This document shows, piece after piece, positions 48,001-58,559 of a DNA stretch of 64,000 nucleotides. Origin of the DNA: Pieris napi (taxonomy: Eukaryota; Arthropoda; Insecta; Lepidoptera; Pieridae). Under the pieces are notes generated by a model. That model was given only the letters and a program-made list of their open reading frames with translations, ran no database searches and was not told the origin of the DNA. The position numbers were made by a program, and so were the translations under genes. The stretch lies in contig NC_062259.1 in the NCBI RefSeq assembly GCF_905475465.1, forward strand, positions 8,938,501 to 9,002,500, given 5' to 3'. Numbering within the stretch: the first letter of the stretch is position 1; the number at the start of each line of letters is the position of its first letter.

Positions 48001-51000
48001 ATTATTAAATGTGTGAAAGTTATGTCAATAAAAGACAATACTAAAATTACGTTAATTATTTTTTTAAAGTATTTGTAATACATACTTTGTTTCATACATA
48101 TCAGTGAATCAAGGATTTATTTATTATTTAAATTCCGGATATCCAGCACTAATTTAGGTTCTATACCGCGTAACAAATTTAATATGACATTCGTAATGAC
48201 AGCATAAACGCTAAGTTAAATACTAGCATTTTCGCTCTTGTTCTATTACACCATATGCTGTTCGAGGGTTAGAAGTTGTTTACCACATTATGTCAGGATA
48301 AACCCCTAGCTTTCAGTGATTCCACATGGTTTCAATGATGCTTGATGACCCCAACATAAACATTAATTACAAACAAAGACATATATTTAAAATTTTTAAA
48401 GTTTTTTTTCAATGAGTTTCAATAAGGGGTTTTAAATGTACTTTAGATAGAATTTATAACCAGAATAAGAGTAATTATTTCACCTGAAAAATTGATCAGG
48501 TTTCAGGGAATTAAGTTCTTGTGATTATTTGTTATCATTTTAGTTCTTGAACATGAACGTATAGTTCTTAAAAATGATATTACGTCGTGATTCGTATTCA
48601 ATTATGGGTGTTGATGTGTTGCAGTTTATAAAGCAAATCCCATTTTTATCACAACAGATTTCTTTTGTTCTAGATTATTCTGCGTGAAGCGATGTGCTCG
48701 CTGTGGAAATGGGATAACAGCTAACGAGTTAGTAATGCGAGCGAGAGATATGGTATATCATCTAACTTGCTTTACCTGCGTGGCATGTGGTAGCCTGCTC
48801 TCTAAAGGAGATGTATTTGGTATGCGCGATGGTCTAGTCTACTGCAGGCCACATTACGACAGCGCTTGCCTGGATGAGTATTGCGATGAAGATATGAACA
48901 TGTACAGGTAAGTTTAATAGAATTAAATTGGCAATTTTTGTTAGTATCTACAAAGTTGTTACAACCCTACAGTAGTAGTAGTATTGTAGTTGTCATTATG
49001 GGGTTAAACTGATTTTAAGAGCAAACATTAATTGCGCATAAAGAAAGATTCGATGCCGGGGTATGAACTTAAGGGTTGATAATCGCACAGTTAAATTAAA
49101 TAAATAGCAATAAGTATTAGTATCATTAAAAACAGCACCATTATCACTTTATAAATAAATATCCTTGACGCAGGTGTCAGGATATGCACAGTGAAGGTGA
49201 TTCTCCATCGCAATATTACTCTGGTGGGCCAAGTCAGAAAGGTCGTCCTCGAAAACGGAAAAGCGCTCAAGGATCTCCTGACGATTTGCAAGTTCAAAGT
49301 ATGCGTATGACGAACACCGCGTTGGGTAAGATCTAATAAAATATTGCATTGCGAATATTCTTATGCGAATTTCAAAGTATTTTTTAGTGTAATTAAAAAA
49401 AGATTTCATTTAATTATTATTCTGTTCGAAAGAAGCTTACACAAAGCCTATTAGCTTCGTTCACTTCGCCTTTATAAAGCCTTTGTCTCTTTGAAATATT
49501 CTCTTAGATGGACAGTATAAAGGAAACACCATACTATACATAGGTTTGTGAATATATAAAAAATCAGTTTTTGACAGTCGTTTAAAATTTATCAGACTCA
49601 GAGGGAAGGGAAAACACGATGGTTTCCCCTCGTCGGCGTCCCAGATGTCAATTCATCCCAATCCGACCGTAATCACGACTAATGAATAGACGGCGCGCTG
49701 TCAAAACTGCTTTCCTCTCTTTCCAACGCGCTTTTTCCTCTATGGATAGAATGAGAAAAATATTCTTGAAAAGGTTTAGTCTGCCGCTAGGGTCGTCTGG
49801 ATTATTCTTTGTAGCGTCGAAATGCGAAGTTCTCGTTGAGGTGAATTCAGGTTGTGTGACTTCTCGACCCCGATTAATCATTGCGAGTTTGAATTGGCTA
49901 CGGGACGATACATCGTTATAGCTTCCACTATGCGCTCCGCCACATCGCAGTCTAGACGCAATCGTAGTATCCATCACAAGCAATTAACGTTTTCAGTATC
50001 GCTTACGTTTACTACCGGCTAAGTTTACAAAAGCCTACATTCTCTTGAGCGTTTTAAATACTTATTAAAATACTTGATGATTAGACTAAAAATAGGTACT
50101 TGCTGACCCGACAAAAGTTGTTTTGCCATGTATGTTATTTCTAAGAAACATTGGTTTAGTTCAATAAAACTAAATATCTGCTTTTAGGAAAAAATAGGGG
50201 TTGATCGTAGAGGGGTGAAAATTAAGGGTTGTATGTATTTTTGTATGTTGATAATAAAAAAAATAAGAACAAAAAATTTGTCTAAAAATTTAAAAAAAAA
50301 ACATTTTTTGGGGTGGACATTATCACCTAGGGGTTTAAAAGATAGTAGCCGATTCTAAGACGTACTTAATATGCATAAAAAAATTAATAAGAATCGGTTG
50401 AACCGTTTCGGAGGAGTATGGGAACATACATTGTGACACGAAATTTTTATACTTATATTAGATAATACAACAGTTGGAACGAAGTTCCTTATCGCGCGTT
50501 GTGAAAGGGGGCTAGACGGAAAAAATTCTTACGAAAAGTTGTCACGACACTTTTTTGCTATTTGCTATTGTAATACACCGGTTCTCGTCCGATCACCGAA
50601 GTTAAGCAACGTCGGGCGAGGTCAGTACTTGGATGGGTGACCGCCTAAGAACACCTCGTGATGTTGGCTTTTTTTTTTCGTCGTAAGATTGGTGTCGAGA
50701 AAATCTATCATACTGTTATGATACCAATTAACATATAAATTAATCGAAAGGAATTTCGTTCCATCCGGGTCACCCTTGACACCTCTAAAGTTAATTTAAA
50801 ATATTTCTGTTTTTAACCGAAAACATATAAAAACTACACTTTTTAGCGATGCAATCACATGATGTGTTGACAAAACATTGAGTAGCGCGCGTGACTCCCA
50901 TAATGCAGGCAAAAGCCTCTTGAAATTTTCCGTGCCTTATCGATTATCGTGTGATCTTGCTCATTTAGCACCTTTTCTCAGTATCCAGTATGCGATTTTA

Positions 51001-54000
51001 AACTTGAATTATTGTTTATAAACTATATCAACTATTAATTGATTAATTAAGTCGTAGTACTTGCTTAAACTTAAATGGTTTTTTTTATTTAGTTTTAGTT
51101 ATAATCATAATATATATATTAACATTTATTTCTTGATTTTAAGACTGAATAATTTGATCCAATTTAACACTGATTTTAAGTTAATTATTTAAAGTTAAAT
51201 TAAGTTTTTTAAGTTATACAGTCCCACGGTATTTTATTTTTTGTTCCCTCGGCACTTGACGCCTACTTAGTACTTACGTACCTACATCTAAACACCAGTT
51301 AAATGATACGAAAAATTTATTAACTTTCACTTCCCTAGGAATCAGACCTTCTCAAAACATAACATATAGGTAGCAGCCCAGCTAAACGATTTAATAATAT
51401 AATCAACTTTCTATACGAAGGTACAAAATATACAAGCGATAATGATAACTACTAATTGATAATATGTAACATGAATGTTTGGCTTATCACTGATTTAGCT
51501 AATTTAATTTTATAATAAAATTGGATTATAAATAAGCCTCATAAACCAGAATTAAAAATTATAGCCTAAACAGACCTCCCACTTACGAAATTAATTAATT
51601 AGGCCACCGAAACAAGAGCAGATGCACCTTGTATATCAGGCAAACCCGACAAACGTTAGAACGAAATTTATTTTAATTAACAAAATTTAATAAAAAGCGG
51701 TAATAGAGTAAACGTTGCGTGGAGCTGGGAATGACATTCCTTGTTTATCGGGTATTTGATCTGGCCAATGGCTAAGTTTCGAAATACTTGTTATACGCTG
51801 TATGAAGAATAGAATTTTAAATATATTTATTTGCGCGTATGTATGTTGAAGGTTATTTGAACTGGGTGTACATAAATTTTAATCAAAACTATTTGTATAC
51901 ACGAAATATTTAATAACGCAAATAGTAATTTACATTAATATAAATGAAGATTTTTTATAATGTTTTATTTACGATGTATATTGTAGACCTACCTACATAT
52001 ACGAGATTTAGACATGATTTAGTACCATTGCATTGTACAGTAAATTAATTGTAGTTTAGAACACTATACTAATTCTAAACTATAGTGAAAAATTACATTT
52101 GAAAGAATTATGATCACGGGACTTTATACAATAATAGAACTTCATAAAAATGGAGTTTGCTTTTATGATTGATTTTTTATTTATTTAAGAAATTTGCGCT
52201 CTGCAAATTTCTCACGATAAAGTAATTAAAAATGTGTGTTAAGAAGAGATACCTAGGTATATGATTAGCAGGGAACAAAAAACTAATTTTCGTATTTAAA
52301 CTGTTAAGTAATCGTTAAGATTATGATACAGTGATTGTTTGATAAAGAGTGAGTCTCAGTGCCTAGGTTGTACGCCGACCATATAAAAAAGTCATTATCT
52401 ACTTGACAAATATGACTAATAAACGAACCAAATATTGTGTTAGTTTCTTACTTTATCCTTAAGACTTTACACAATAAGATTTACCTCTCAATAAATTAAA
52501 AATACAGTTGTAAATAATTACAAGTAGTTTACGAACAAATCTAAACTGTATTGCTCAATTGTCTCAGAAAACGCTTCCATTAAACAATTTGTATTTCATG
52601 ATACTGGAAAGCTTTTGAATTAAATATCGCGGCGCCTGTCGTAATAAAACACGTACCTTTGCATTTAAAGCTTCTCTACTTTTTTATAACCAGTCATTAA
52701 TATCGAAGTCTTTATGACCACGATGCTTTATTACTGATTTTTTTGTGTGTACAAAATACGACTTTTACGTAAAGTCGGTAACATGTTAATTCGGCCCATA
52801 AAATAAAACAACTTTAGGTTGTTTGAAATTCGAATCCAATTCGTCAATTTTATGGCGTGGGTACCGAATACTCATGATCGTGTTTTGTTTTGCTTTAGGT
52901 TTAGAATATGCAGGAATTAGAAATCGTTGGTATGAAATATTCCTACGTTACATTTTTTTGTTGATTAATGATAAATAATGAACGGTAATTACCGATCATT
53001 GTCTGAAAGCTGGTTGACATTTTTGACGTTTGTTAAGCGTTATACGAACATAATCATAGCAGTAATGTGTCTGTAGCGCGGAGGCAGTTATAGTTGAGGT
53101 TAAACTCTTTTCGCTTCGCTTTTACTAACTCATTAAAATACATTTGAATATTCTTACCCGTAAACAGTTTCAAAATGTTATACTATTCTTACCTAATTTT
53201 AATAGTAAGAAACGTAATATTAGCACTTCGGTTTATCATTGCCAAATCTAGCGTGTCTCCGCCGCAGCCACATCCTACACTTTTTCTTAACTTGGTGAGA
53301 GGAAATTTATAGATTGGCTACGATCGGTGATCCGGTTGTGGTGATATTGTGAGAGCAAATTAGACCAAATTTTTTATAACCATTTTAGACTTAAATCAAC
53401 AGACCAAATCGGGACATTCACCAATATTTTCTATATTTAAAAAAAAACATTTTTTTAGTTAACATTAACAACGTTTTGTTAAAATTATAAAACTAAAGAC
53501 GAAATAACAGTCGATACTTATAAGCTGTCAAAACAAACGGTGTGAAATGATAAATGCGATGATAATTGGACGTGTTCTTGATATTTAAAGATATCAAAAA
53601 ATAGTCGAAGCAAAAAGACCATTAATTAAATTTTCTCCCCAATGAAATTGAATTTTTGATAGCGGGTGGCCTGACACGCAGCTTTCTGTGTTCATCGATG
53701 TGGACAGGCCCTTTAAAACAATAACATGTAAACACTGGTTCACTGCAGACAGAAGTCGTTGAATATTTCTAAATATTCATGAAATGGAGAAGAAACACGT
53801 TACCCGCGTAGCCGTTTAATTTTTATATTAGGTTAACAGACAAGGCAACACACTCTATATACTGATAGCGAAATATTATGAATATACCTTTAGAGGCACA
53901 GTATCTCAGTAGCATCCTTTGAATTTTGATTCTAACGAAGGTCTGCTAAAGTCTTTAACGTGTACTGTACTTGTAACATATTACAGTTTAGAATTTTCTA

Positions 54001-55264
54001 AAAATATTTTTTTGAAATGGTGCAAAGCTTCACTCTTAATGGAATAACAAAAATAATACATAATAGGTACCTACTGATATTGAATGTCACAAAATTACTG
54101 TAAAATCAATAATTACCCCAACTGAATCATTATTGATTGGCAGCCATTACACTCAGACAAAAAAATCCAACAAACAATATCCATAGTCCTAACGTCGAAA
54201 ACTTGAAATTGCGTACCGCTTTTGAAAGTTATGTTACACCCTCTATGTGAATACGCTATGGAGAGTAATGTGATATCTCGTCACATTATTAAGGAATATA
54301 TTTGTTACAGATTTGCTACACCGCGGAGATTTGTCTTCGTCTATGGAATCACTGGCGTATGACTCCTCTGTCGCATCCCCTGGAAGTGCAACCAGCCACT
54401 CACAAAGAACCAAACGTATGCGCACGAGTTTCAAGCATCACCAATTGCGTACAATGAAATCGTACTTTGCTATAAATCAAAATCCTGATGCTAAAGATCT
54501 TAAGCAGTTGGCACAGAAGACAGGGCTATCTAAACGTGTACTTCAGGTAAGGGCCTAGTTTAAATCGGTAATAAAAATGCGAGGTAGCATTTTTTATGAT
54601 CTTTGATTTGTTTCCGTCCCCAATACCGTCACTTGCGGCGTACTATAAGTCTCTTTTTTTATTTAATTCCAGTAATTAACTTTTTTAACATGTGATCAGG
54701 AACAAGATATAATGGGTGGCAAGTGCTTACTAACATTTTGTAACAAAAACTTCGGTGATTTAAAACAGTGACAGAAAGTTTATTGGAAGATTTTCTTATC
54801 CCTTGATTTGAGATTAATAAATGTAAAAATAAATGATAAATATCAAGGTTTGTTTATCAAAATATTCTTTATTTACAACAAATCTAAAAACGCACCCAAA
54901 TCTGAAACGAGACCAGGAAAATCGAGCCGGCGCTTTTTACATAAGAACTGACCCAATGAATTCCCTTATACTAATATTTTTTTGAGAATTTGTTGTTATT
55001 GTTGTATTGGACCAACTAAATGATACATATTTGTTTTAGGTGTGGTTTCAAAACGCTCGAGCTAAGTGGCGCAGGAATATGATGAGACAGGAAACTAGTC
55101 ATGGACAGATCGCTCCGAACGGTAACGGAGGACATAACAATGGTAATCTGGTCAGTGTACCACCCCCTAATGTCCGTCCTATGATGATATCAGAATCTCT
55201 TCAGTCCATGGACGATCTCAGAGTTCACACACCACACCCAATGGCGTTCAATGAGATGTACTGA
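45013..55264 (+). CDS. ap: apterous-family LIM-homeodomain transcription factor (six coding exons)
   Basis: The coding sequence joins 45013-45095, 45353-45487, 48674-48907, 49174-49325, 54311-54546 and 55040-55264. All introns are GT/AG and the frame holds through every junction, giving 354 residues. LIM1 spans residues 18-70 (C18, C21, H39, C42, C45, C48, C67, D70) and LIM2 80-133 (C80, C83, H102, C105, C108, C111, C130, H133). A basic KGRPRKRK patch is at 173-180, and the homeodomain is at 235-294 with W282, F283, Q284 (position 50) and N285 (position 51). In insects Apterous binds DNA in the nucleus, works with the Chip/Ldb cofactor through its LIM domains, and sets dorsal wing identity and neuron fates. 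The LIM region (ELTCFSRDGNIYCKEDYY, RCARC, ELVMRARDMVYHL) looks nearer to LHX2/LHX9 than to fly Ap, so the apterous-B type paralogue is possible. The start was chosen because a stop (44971) precedes it in frame. The protein is shorter than fly Ap because the long N-terminus is absent. Confidence 0.93.
45353..45487 (+). CDS. ap: ap coding exon 2: remainder of LIM1
   Basis: The acceptor TTTTTAG ends at 45352. The exon encodes FYLLAVDRQWHGNCLRCCEC through IYCKEDYY, all remaining LIM1 ligands. The donor GTAATT starts at 45488, phase 2. The RD-GNIYCKEDYY block is typical of Apterous/LHX2. Confidence 0.92.
47450..48007. mobile_element. inverted-repeat element carrying a 95-bp minisatellite
   Basis: The outer arms 47450-47553 and 47910-48007 are inverted copies (AATAAAACAATTTTTTAC, GGATTTAAGTT, AAATTTAACCGACGTTTCGC, GTGCTTTACAG). 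Between them lies a tandem repeat (listed separately). AAAATTACGTTA occurs at 47436-47447 and 48043-48054 and could be a target duplication, although about 35 extra bases separate the right arm from it. The CGACGTTTCGCGTGCTTTAC word is one I recall from other lepidopteran sequences. The superfamily is unknown. Confidence 0.6.
47603..47880 (+). repeat. 95-bp tandem repeat, about 2.6 units plus an inverted end
   Basis: GAGGGTTTTGGCAGAAATG recurs at 47603, 47698 and 47793 (period 95). Each unit goes on with CTCTCGGTGTCCTCTA, TTTCGCGGATTGTAA and CCCCGGAGTTGGT-TCGACTA. The third unit breaks off after CGCGGATTGTGCGG and continues as the reverse complement of the unit end (TTTTAGTCGATACCAACTCC). The 62-codon frames on both strands are repeat, not genes. 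Confidence 0.75.
48674..48907 (+). CDS. ap: ap coding exon 3: LIM2
   Basis: The acceptor TTGTTCTAG ends at 48673. It encodes LFCVKRCARCGNG, then ELVMRARDMVYHLTCFTC, GDVFGMRDGLVYCRPHY and an acidic tail, DEYCDEDMNMY. It carries all eight LIM2 ligands. The donor GTAAGT is at 48908, phase 2. Confidence 0.93.
49174..49325 (+). CDS. ap: ap coding exon 4: linker with basic nuclear-type patch
   Basis: Of two close acceptors (AG at 49172-49173 and 49179-49180), the first keeps the frame. It encodes CQDMHSEGDSPSQYYSG, then QKGRPRKRKSAQGSPDDLQ. KGRPRKRK is conserved in LHX2/9 and Apterous and resembles an AT-hook/nuclear signal. The donor is G|GTAAGA at 49326, phase 1. Confidence 0.88.
49580..49990. 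promoter_or_regulatory. GC-richer unique block in ap intron 4, candidate enhancer
   Basis: About 400 bases are markedly less AT-rich than the rest of the intron, match no repeat in the window and contain homeodomain-type words (GATTAATCA near 49872). Both strands are open for 80-110 codons, but with no domain or splice context, so regulatory DNA is the better reading. This is inference from composition only. Confidence 0.35.
50096..50462 (+). mobile_element. RTE-derived short element (family R), copy D
   Basis: GCTGACCCGACAAAAGTTGT, TAGGGGTTGATCGTAGAGGG, TGAACCGTTTCGGAGGAGTA and GTGACACGAAATTTTTATAC follow the family order. It is more decayed than copy C. Confidence 0.65.
50571..50669 (+). 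pseudogene. 5S rRNA-like relic, 5' truncated
   Basis: From AATACACCGGTTCTCGTCCG through AAGTTAAGCAACGTCGGGCG, AGTACTTGGATGGGTGACCG and CGTGATGTTGGC it follows animal 5S rRNA closely and ends in a T run like a pol III terminator. The first two dozen or so bases of 5S are replaced by unrelated sequence. The internal control region (GATCACCGAAGTTAAGC to GGATGGGTGACC) is intact. Lying singly in an intron, it is best read as a dispersed 5S-derived pseudogene or a 5S-headed SINE remnant, not a functional rRNA gene. Confidence 0.85.
54311..54546 (+). CDS. ap: ap coding exon 5: homeodomain helices 1 and 2
   Basis: The acceptor TTTGTTACAG ends at 54310. It encodes LLHRGDLSSSMESLAYDSS, a Ser-rich stretch, then the homeodomain start RTKRMRTSFKHHQLRTMKSY, NPDAKDLKQLAQKTGL and SKRVLQ. 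The donor CAG|GTAAGG is at 54547, phase 0. Confidence 0.95.
55040..55264 (+). CDS. ap: ap coding exon 6: recognition helix and C-terminus
   Basis: The acceptor TTGTTTTAG ends at 55039. VWFQNARAKWRRNMMRQ is the homeodomain recognition helix and its end. A 57-residue tail follows (Asn/Gly-rich, then PPPNVRPMM and SLQSMDDLRVHTPHPM), ending FNEMY and TGA at 55262-55264. The intron before the WFQN block is at the junction after homeodomain position 46 (Q280/V281). Confidence 0.95.
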   Translation: MWFQNARAKWRRNMMRQETSHGQIAPNGNGGHNNGNLVSVPPPNVRPMMISESLQSMDDLRVHTPHPMAFNEMY

Positions 55265-56245
55265 ATGAAGAATAGGTACTCGGTATGTCGCCACTATTAC
55301 TAATTTACAAGTGTGAAAATCCAAATTGTGCCCACAAGCACCAATATCTCGTTCACTTTATATCTAGAGGTCTTGTTCGGAGTTGTATTATTATACTCGT
55401 TTGGAATGCATAGATTAATCACTGGGTCACAATTCTTTCTTAACTTAATTATATATTAAACAACATCATTTCTTAACTTATGGGCAAATGGATATTTATG
55501 TCACTATTATATTATACACACATTTAAATGTAAAAGGGGTCAAAGGCCAAAGTACAGTACCCTCTTCTATATAAATGGATTAAGGTTCTATATTTCTAGA
55601 TAGCGCACATATGCGCGCTATATCCTAGATATGATTTTATTCATAATTGTGTGACCACCTCACGCGAATCCTCTCTTGTTAATGATAAGTCGACGTGTAT
55701 CAAACATAATATAGGAAATGTATGGGACTATAGGAATTTTTCAACATTATCCAATAACCTTTTTCAATTATTTGTAGTGAGTGTTATCCCATTTTGTCTG
55801 TATACCTATTTTATATACTATAGGCAAGTAGTTTCAAGCTAAACATTCACGTCAAAAGTTATTGGCAAAACAAATCCTTATTTAGAGTTAATTATAGCAG
55901 GCTCTCATGGGTACATATCTAATAGGTTATAGTGTCATCCTATTGATGTATGTCCTATTGATCTGTAATTTTTATTACCATTCGTTTTGAAATATTTTTT
56001 ACGTAAAATTACTATGTTGACTATGCATTTCATTGACTTATATTATTTTGCATTACTTTGTATGATATATTTATTTAACTGTTAATGGATATAGTCTTTT
56101 ATGTGTTAGTTATCTATGTAAATAGTTTTATATGGTGACATATTATTCCACATGTAACAGTAGTATCTGCTACGAGCCGCTCATTCAATTGCATGTTACT
56201 TTGTCAAAGTATCAATTATAATAAACTTATACGATTTTGCGTGTA
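55265..56245 (+). other. ap: apterous 3' untranslated region (inferred)
   Basis: AT-rich sequence follows the stop. AATAAA at 56220-56225 is followed within 20-40 bases by a GT-rich stretch (GCGTGTAATATTGTGTGTAC), a good poly(A) site, giving a 3' UTR of about 980 bases. A near-palindrome lies at 55596-55632. Earlier polyadenylation cannot be excluded. Confidence 0.5.
55596..55632. repeat. near-perfect palindrome in the ap 3' UTR
   Basis: ATAGCGCACATATGCGCGCT plus AT is palindromic apart from one pair, and CTAG words flank it on both sides. In RNA it would form a compact stem. Confidence 0.5.
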
Positions 56246-56249
56246 ATAT

Positions 56250-57385
56250 TGTGTGTACGATTTTTATGTTTAATGCATATAAAGCGGTTAACGTTTTCTA
56301 CTGTATATTTTACAGAATTAATGGCAATTCTTTTCTATTGATAATACTTTCATGTGACATTTAACACAAGTTTAATCATAGGTTAGATGTAAAAAAACTA
56401 AACGTTCCAATTTATTAAGTGTAATATATATCGAATTTAATATACTTTTTACTGTAAATACAGTCAGACTAGTCAGCCCTTAGTGAATAGTACCTTCCCA
56501 ACTGTAAACTATAGGCGTAGAACCTAGGTACTACTTCTAAATAATAGTATCAATACCTATATAATAATATACACTATCCCATTAGAATCTGTCTAGTTTT
56601 AATAATACTATCTTTTATTTTATCGTATAAGTGTTAAGTATTAAACATATTTTTTTTATATTATTTATATAAATATGTAGATGTTTTGTAAAGCAAGCCG
56701 GGGTGGTAAGAATGTAAATCGAAGATGATACCGTATGTTTAATTGTGATTGGCGAAACGGACGTGACGTCATTATGACGCAATCGTCGTATATATCTATG
56801 GTTTTACACCCTTTCTGCCCTAATCACAGATCACGGAGAGGTTAAGCGTTCAATTCTTTACCTTAAGGTAGAGTATTAACACCAATGGATTTTTCTTTCC
56901 ATCCATTTCCACGGCATGTCTTAGACCAAATAATCGGTGTGATTGAAGGCTCATCATCTAATAACCTTTAGGAATGAGTAATTAAGGAAATGTACCTCCC
57001 ATCGGCCATTGCTTTATATAAGCATGGCCGCGGGTTGACTGAGGTGTTACTGGAATAGTTAAAAAAAGTGTTAATTAATTCACGTTATGTTAATTAATTT
57101 ATTGGCATTGTATAATTCGCCAATCTTCTTTCCCTGATCCTTATTTATTATGTGCATAATTTTTATGTTTAATGTGGTAAGATAATCTAAGACATATAAT
57201 CATGTATTACGGAAACTTATTTATATACTGAAAACCTAATATATAAACACTAATCTTAACAGTTTGTTTTATTATAATTGTAAGAGTATATATCATCCTC
57301 TGTTCAAACATATCTTGATACGCAGAATATTGTTGAAGTGCTTCTTTCAAATCAGGACATGGCTTTGAAGTTGTATCGGTTTGGA
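56250..57385. other. intergenic stretch between apterous and ferlin, left part
   Basis: It holds the CRE-rich cluster (56745-56800) and a decayed SINE at 56840-56960 (AGGTTAAGCGTTCAATTC, CATGTCTTAGACCAAATAAT). No coding exon is recognised. Confidence 0.4.
56745..56800 (+). promoter_or_regulatory. promoter-like cluster: ATTGG box, CRE, CRE/C-EBP half-site, TATA-like
   Basis: Within 55 bases: GTGATTGGCG (inverted CCAAT), TGACGTCA (56764-56771, a perfect CRE), TGACGCAAT (56775-56783, a composite ATF/C-EBP type site) and TATATATC (56789-56796). Such a cluster is unlikely by chance in AT-rich DNA. Its transcript, if any, is not visible. Confidence 0.4.
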
Positions 57386-57387
57386 AA

Positions 57388-57525
57388 TTCATCTACTGGC
57401 AGCTCTGGCAGGTTTCACAAAGAGGTTGTGCACGGCAGCGAGTACCTTACAAAGAGCCGTGTTGTGGAACGCCAGGCGTCGAGTTACATTCAGCCTCGAC
57501 GTCCGATGATGTATCGGTTGCTCTT
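57388..57525 (+). mobile_element. family G retroelement 3' fragment
   Basis: TACTGGCAGCTCTGGCAGGT, GTTGTGGAACGCCAGGCGTC, TTCAGCCTCGACGTCCGATG and ATG match the 3' part of the copy at 6735-7010. The 68-codon frame is repeat. Confidence 0.6.
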
Positions 57526-57529
57526 GTTT

Positions 57530-58285
57530 GCCAAATTGAATTAATTACTGTTACATATTTAAGTTAGGAACACTATGAAAACAGCTAACGTTTAGGTTTT
57601 TCTGAAAAGATCGAATATTCTTCGGAACATACCGCTATTAGCGAGGTTTGTATTGTAATTTAATCTTTATTATTTTAATTTAGGGTATATTTTATAAAGA
57701 ACAAATATTGCAATTTAGTCACTAATAATGATCATCTAGAAATGAAATTTCGATTATGTTAAAATAAAAGAGTTTAAAAATAGGTACCTTCACAAATTTA
57801 ATATAATAACCGAACAATTAAGTGCGATAAACGATAACGTGTATTAATTAAAAAATTCAGATCAACACAATATATATCTTTTATAAAGTAAGCCCATATT
57901 AAACATATAAATTAAATTACATATTTCTATGATGATCTTTGAGCAGGCTATGTCTTTAACTCTATCTCAGTACCTACTGCACGGATCGATAATTATTTTC
58001 ATCATATTCATAACTTTCAATAATTTCTTAAAAGCTTTCGTTAGGAGAAGTTTAACGGGAACTCCACTCGTGCGGTGAAGGAAACCCGCTCGCCTAACCC
58101 AATCGTCTTGTGTTAAGCACAGGATAACCTACTTACTTGCCTATAACGCAAAATGTTAAATGAAACTGATATATACCAACCAAAGTTGTACCATGTATTT
58201 TTTTATTGTAGTTCAACCTTTTTGCTGTTTTCCAGTACAAAATAAAATGTAAGTACAAATAAAATGTATTTTCGTTATGTAGATA
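57530..58285. other. AT-rich stretch with a decayed SINE tail
   Basis: 58070-58185 (CTCGTGCGGTGAAGGAAACC, GATAACCTACTTACTTGCCT, AATGAAACTGATATATACC) is a decayed SINE 3' part. Nothing else is recognised. Confidence 0.35.
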
Positions 58286-58289
58286 AAGC

Positions 58290-58556
58290 AGCAGTGTTGG
58301 CCTAGTGGATTCAGCGTGCGACTCTCATCCCTGAGGTTGTAGGTTCGATAAACTGGCTGTGCACCGCTTTCTTTCTATGTGCGCATTTAACATTCGTTTG
58401 AATGGTGAAGAAAAACATCGTGACGATCCGGCTTGCCTTAGACCCAAAAAAGTCAACGGGGTGTGTCAGGTACAGGAGTTAGATCGACAAATGCTCATGA
58501 CACCTATTCAGAAATCTGAGGCCCAGATCTAAAAAGGTTGTAGCACCACCGGTTTT
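58290..58556 (+). mobile_element. tRNA-derived SINE
   Basis: Head GCAGTGTTGGCCTAGTGGAT, then TCAGCGTGCGACTCTCATCC and GAGGTTGTAGGTTCGATAAA (B box decayed), body CATCGTGACGATCCGGCTTG, tail ATCTGAGGCCCAGATCTAAA and AGGTTGTAGC. ATAAAGCA on both sides (about 58282 and 58563) is a likely target duplication. Confidence 0.75.
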
Positions 58557-58559
58557 ATC

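Larger units (their letters stand above)
45488..48673 (+). other. ap intron 2
   Basis: A 3.2-kb intron. It is AT-rich and holds the inverted-repeat/minisatellite element at 47450-48007. 47150-47290 is mildly GC-richer and unique (CACGTGTCGAACGCCG) and may be regulatory. No alternative exon is recognised. Confidence 0.6.
49326..54310 (+). other. ap intron 4
   Basis: A 5-kb intron, the largest between coding exons. It carries a GC-richer block (49580-49990), a family R element (50096-50462) and a 5S-like relic (50571-50669). 53240-53345 and 53640-53760 are further less AT-rich, unique-looking patches. The rest is AT-rich. No alternative exon is recognised. Confidence 0.6.

Noticed and set aside
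49180..49325. alternative acceptor at 49179-49180 for apterous exon 4
   Set aside because: It would shift the frame and lose the conserved KGRPRKRK linker.
49648..49983. 111-codon minus-strand frame in an apterous intron, with a 79-codon frame opposite
   Set aside because: It has no family, no splice context and lies in a GC-richer block where fewer stops are expected.
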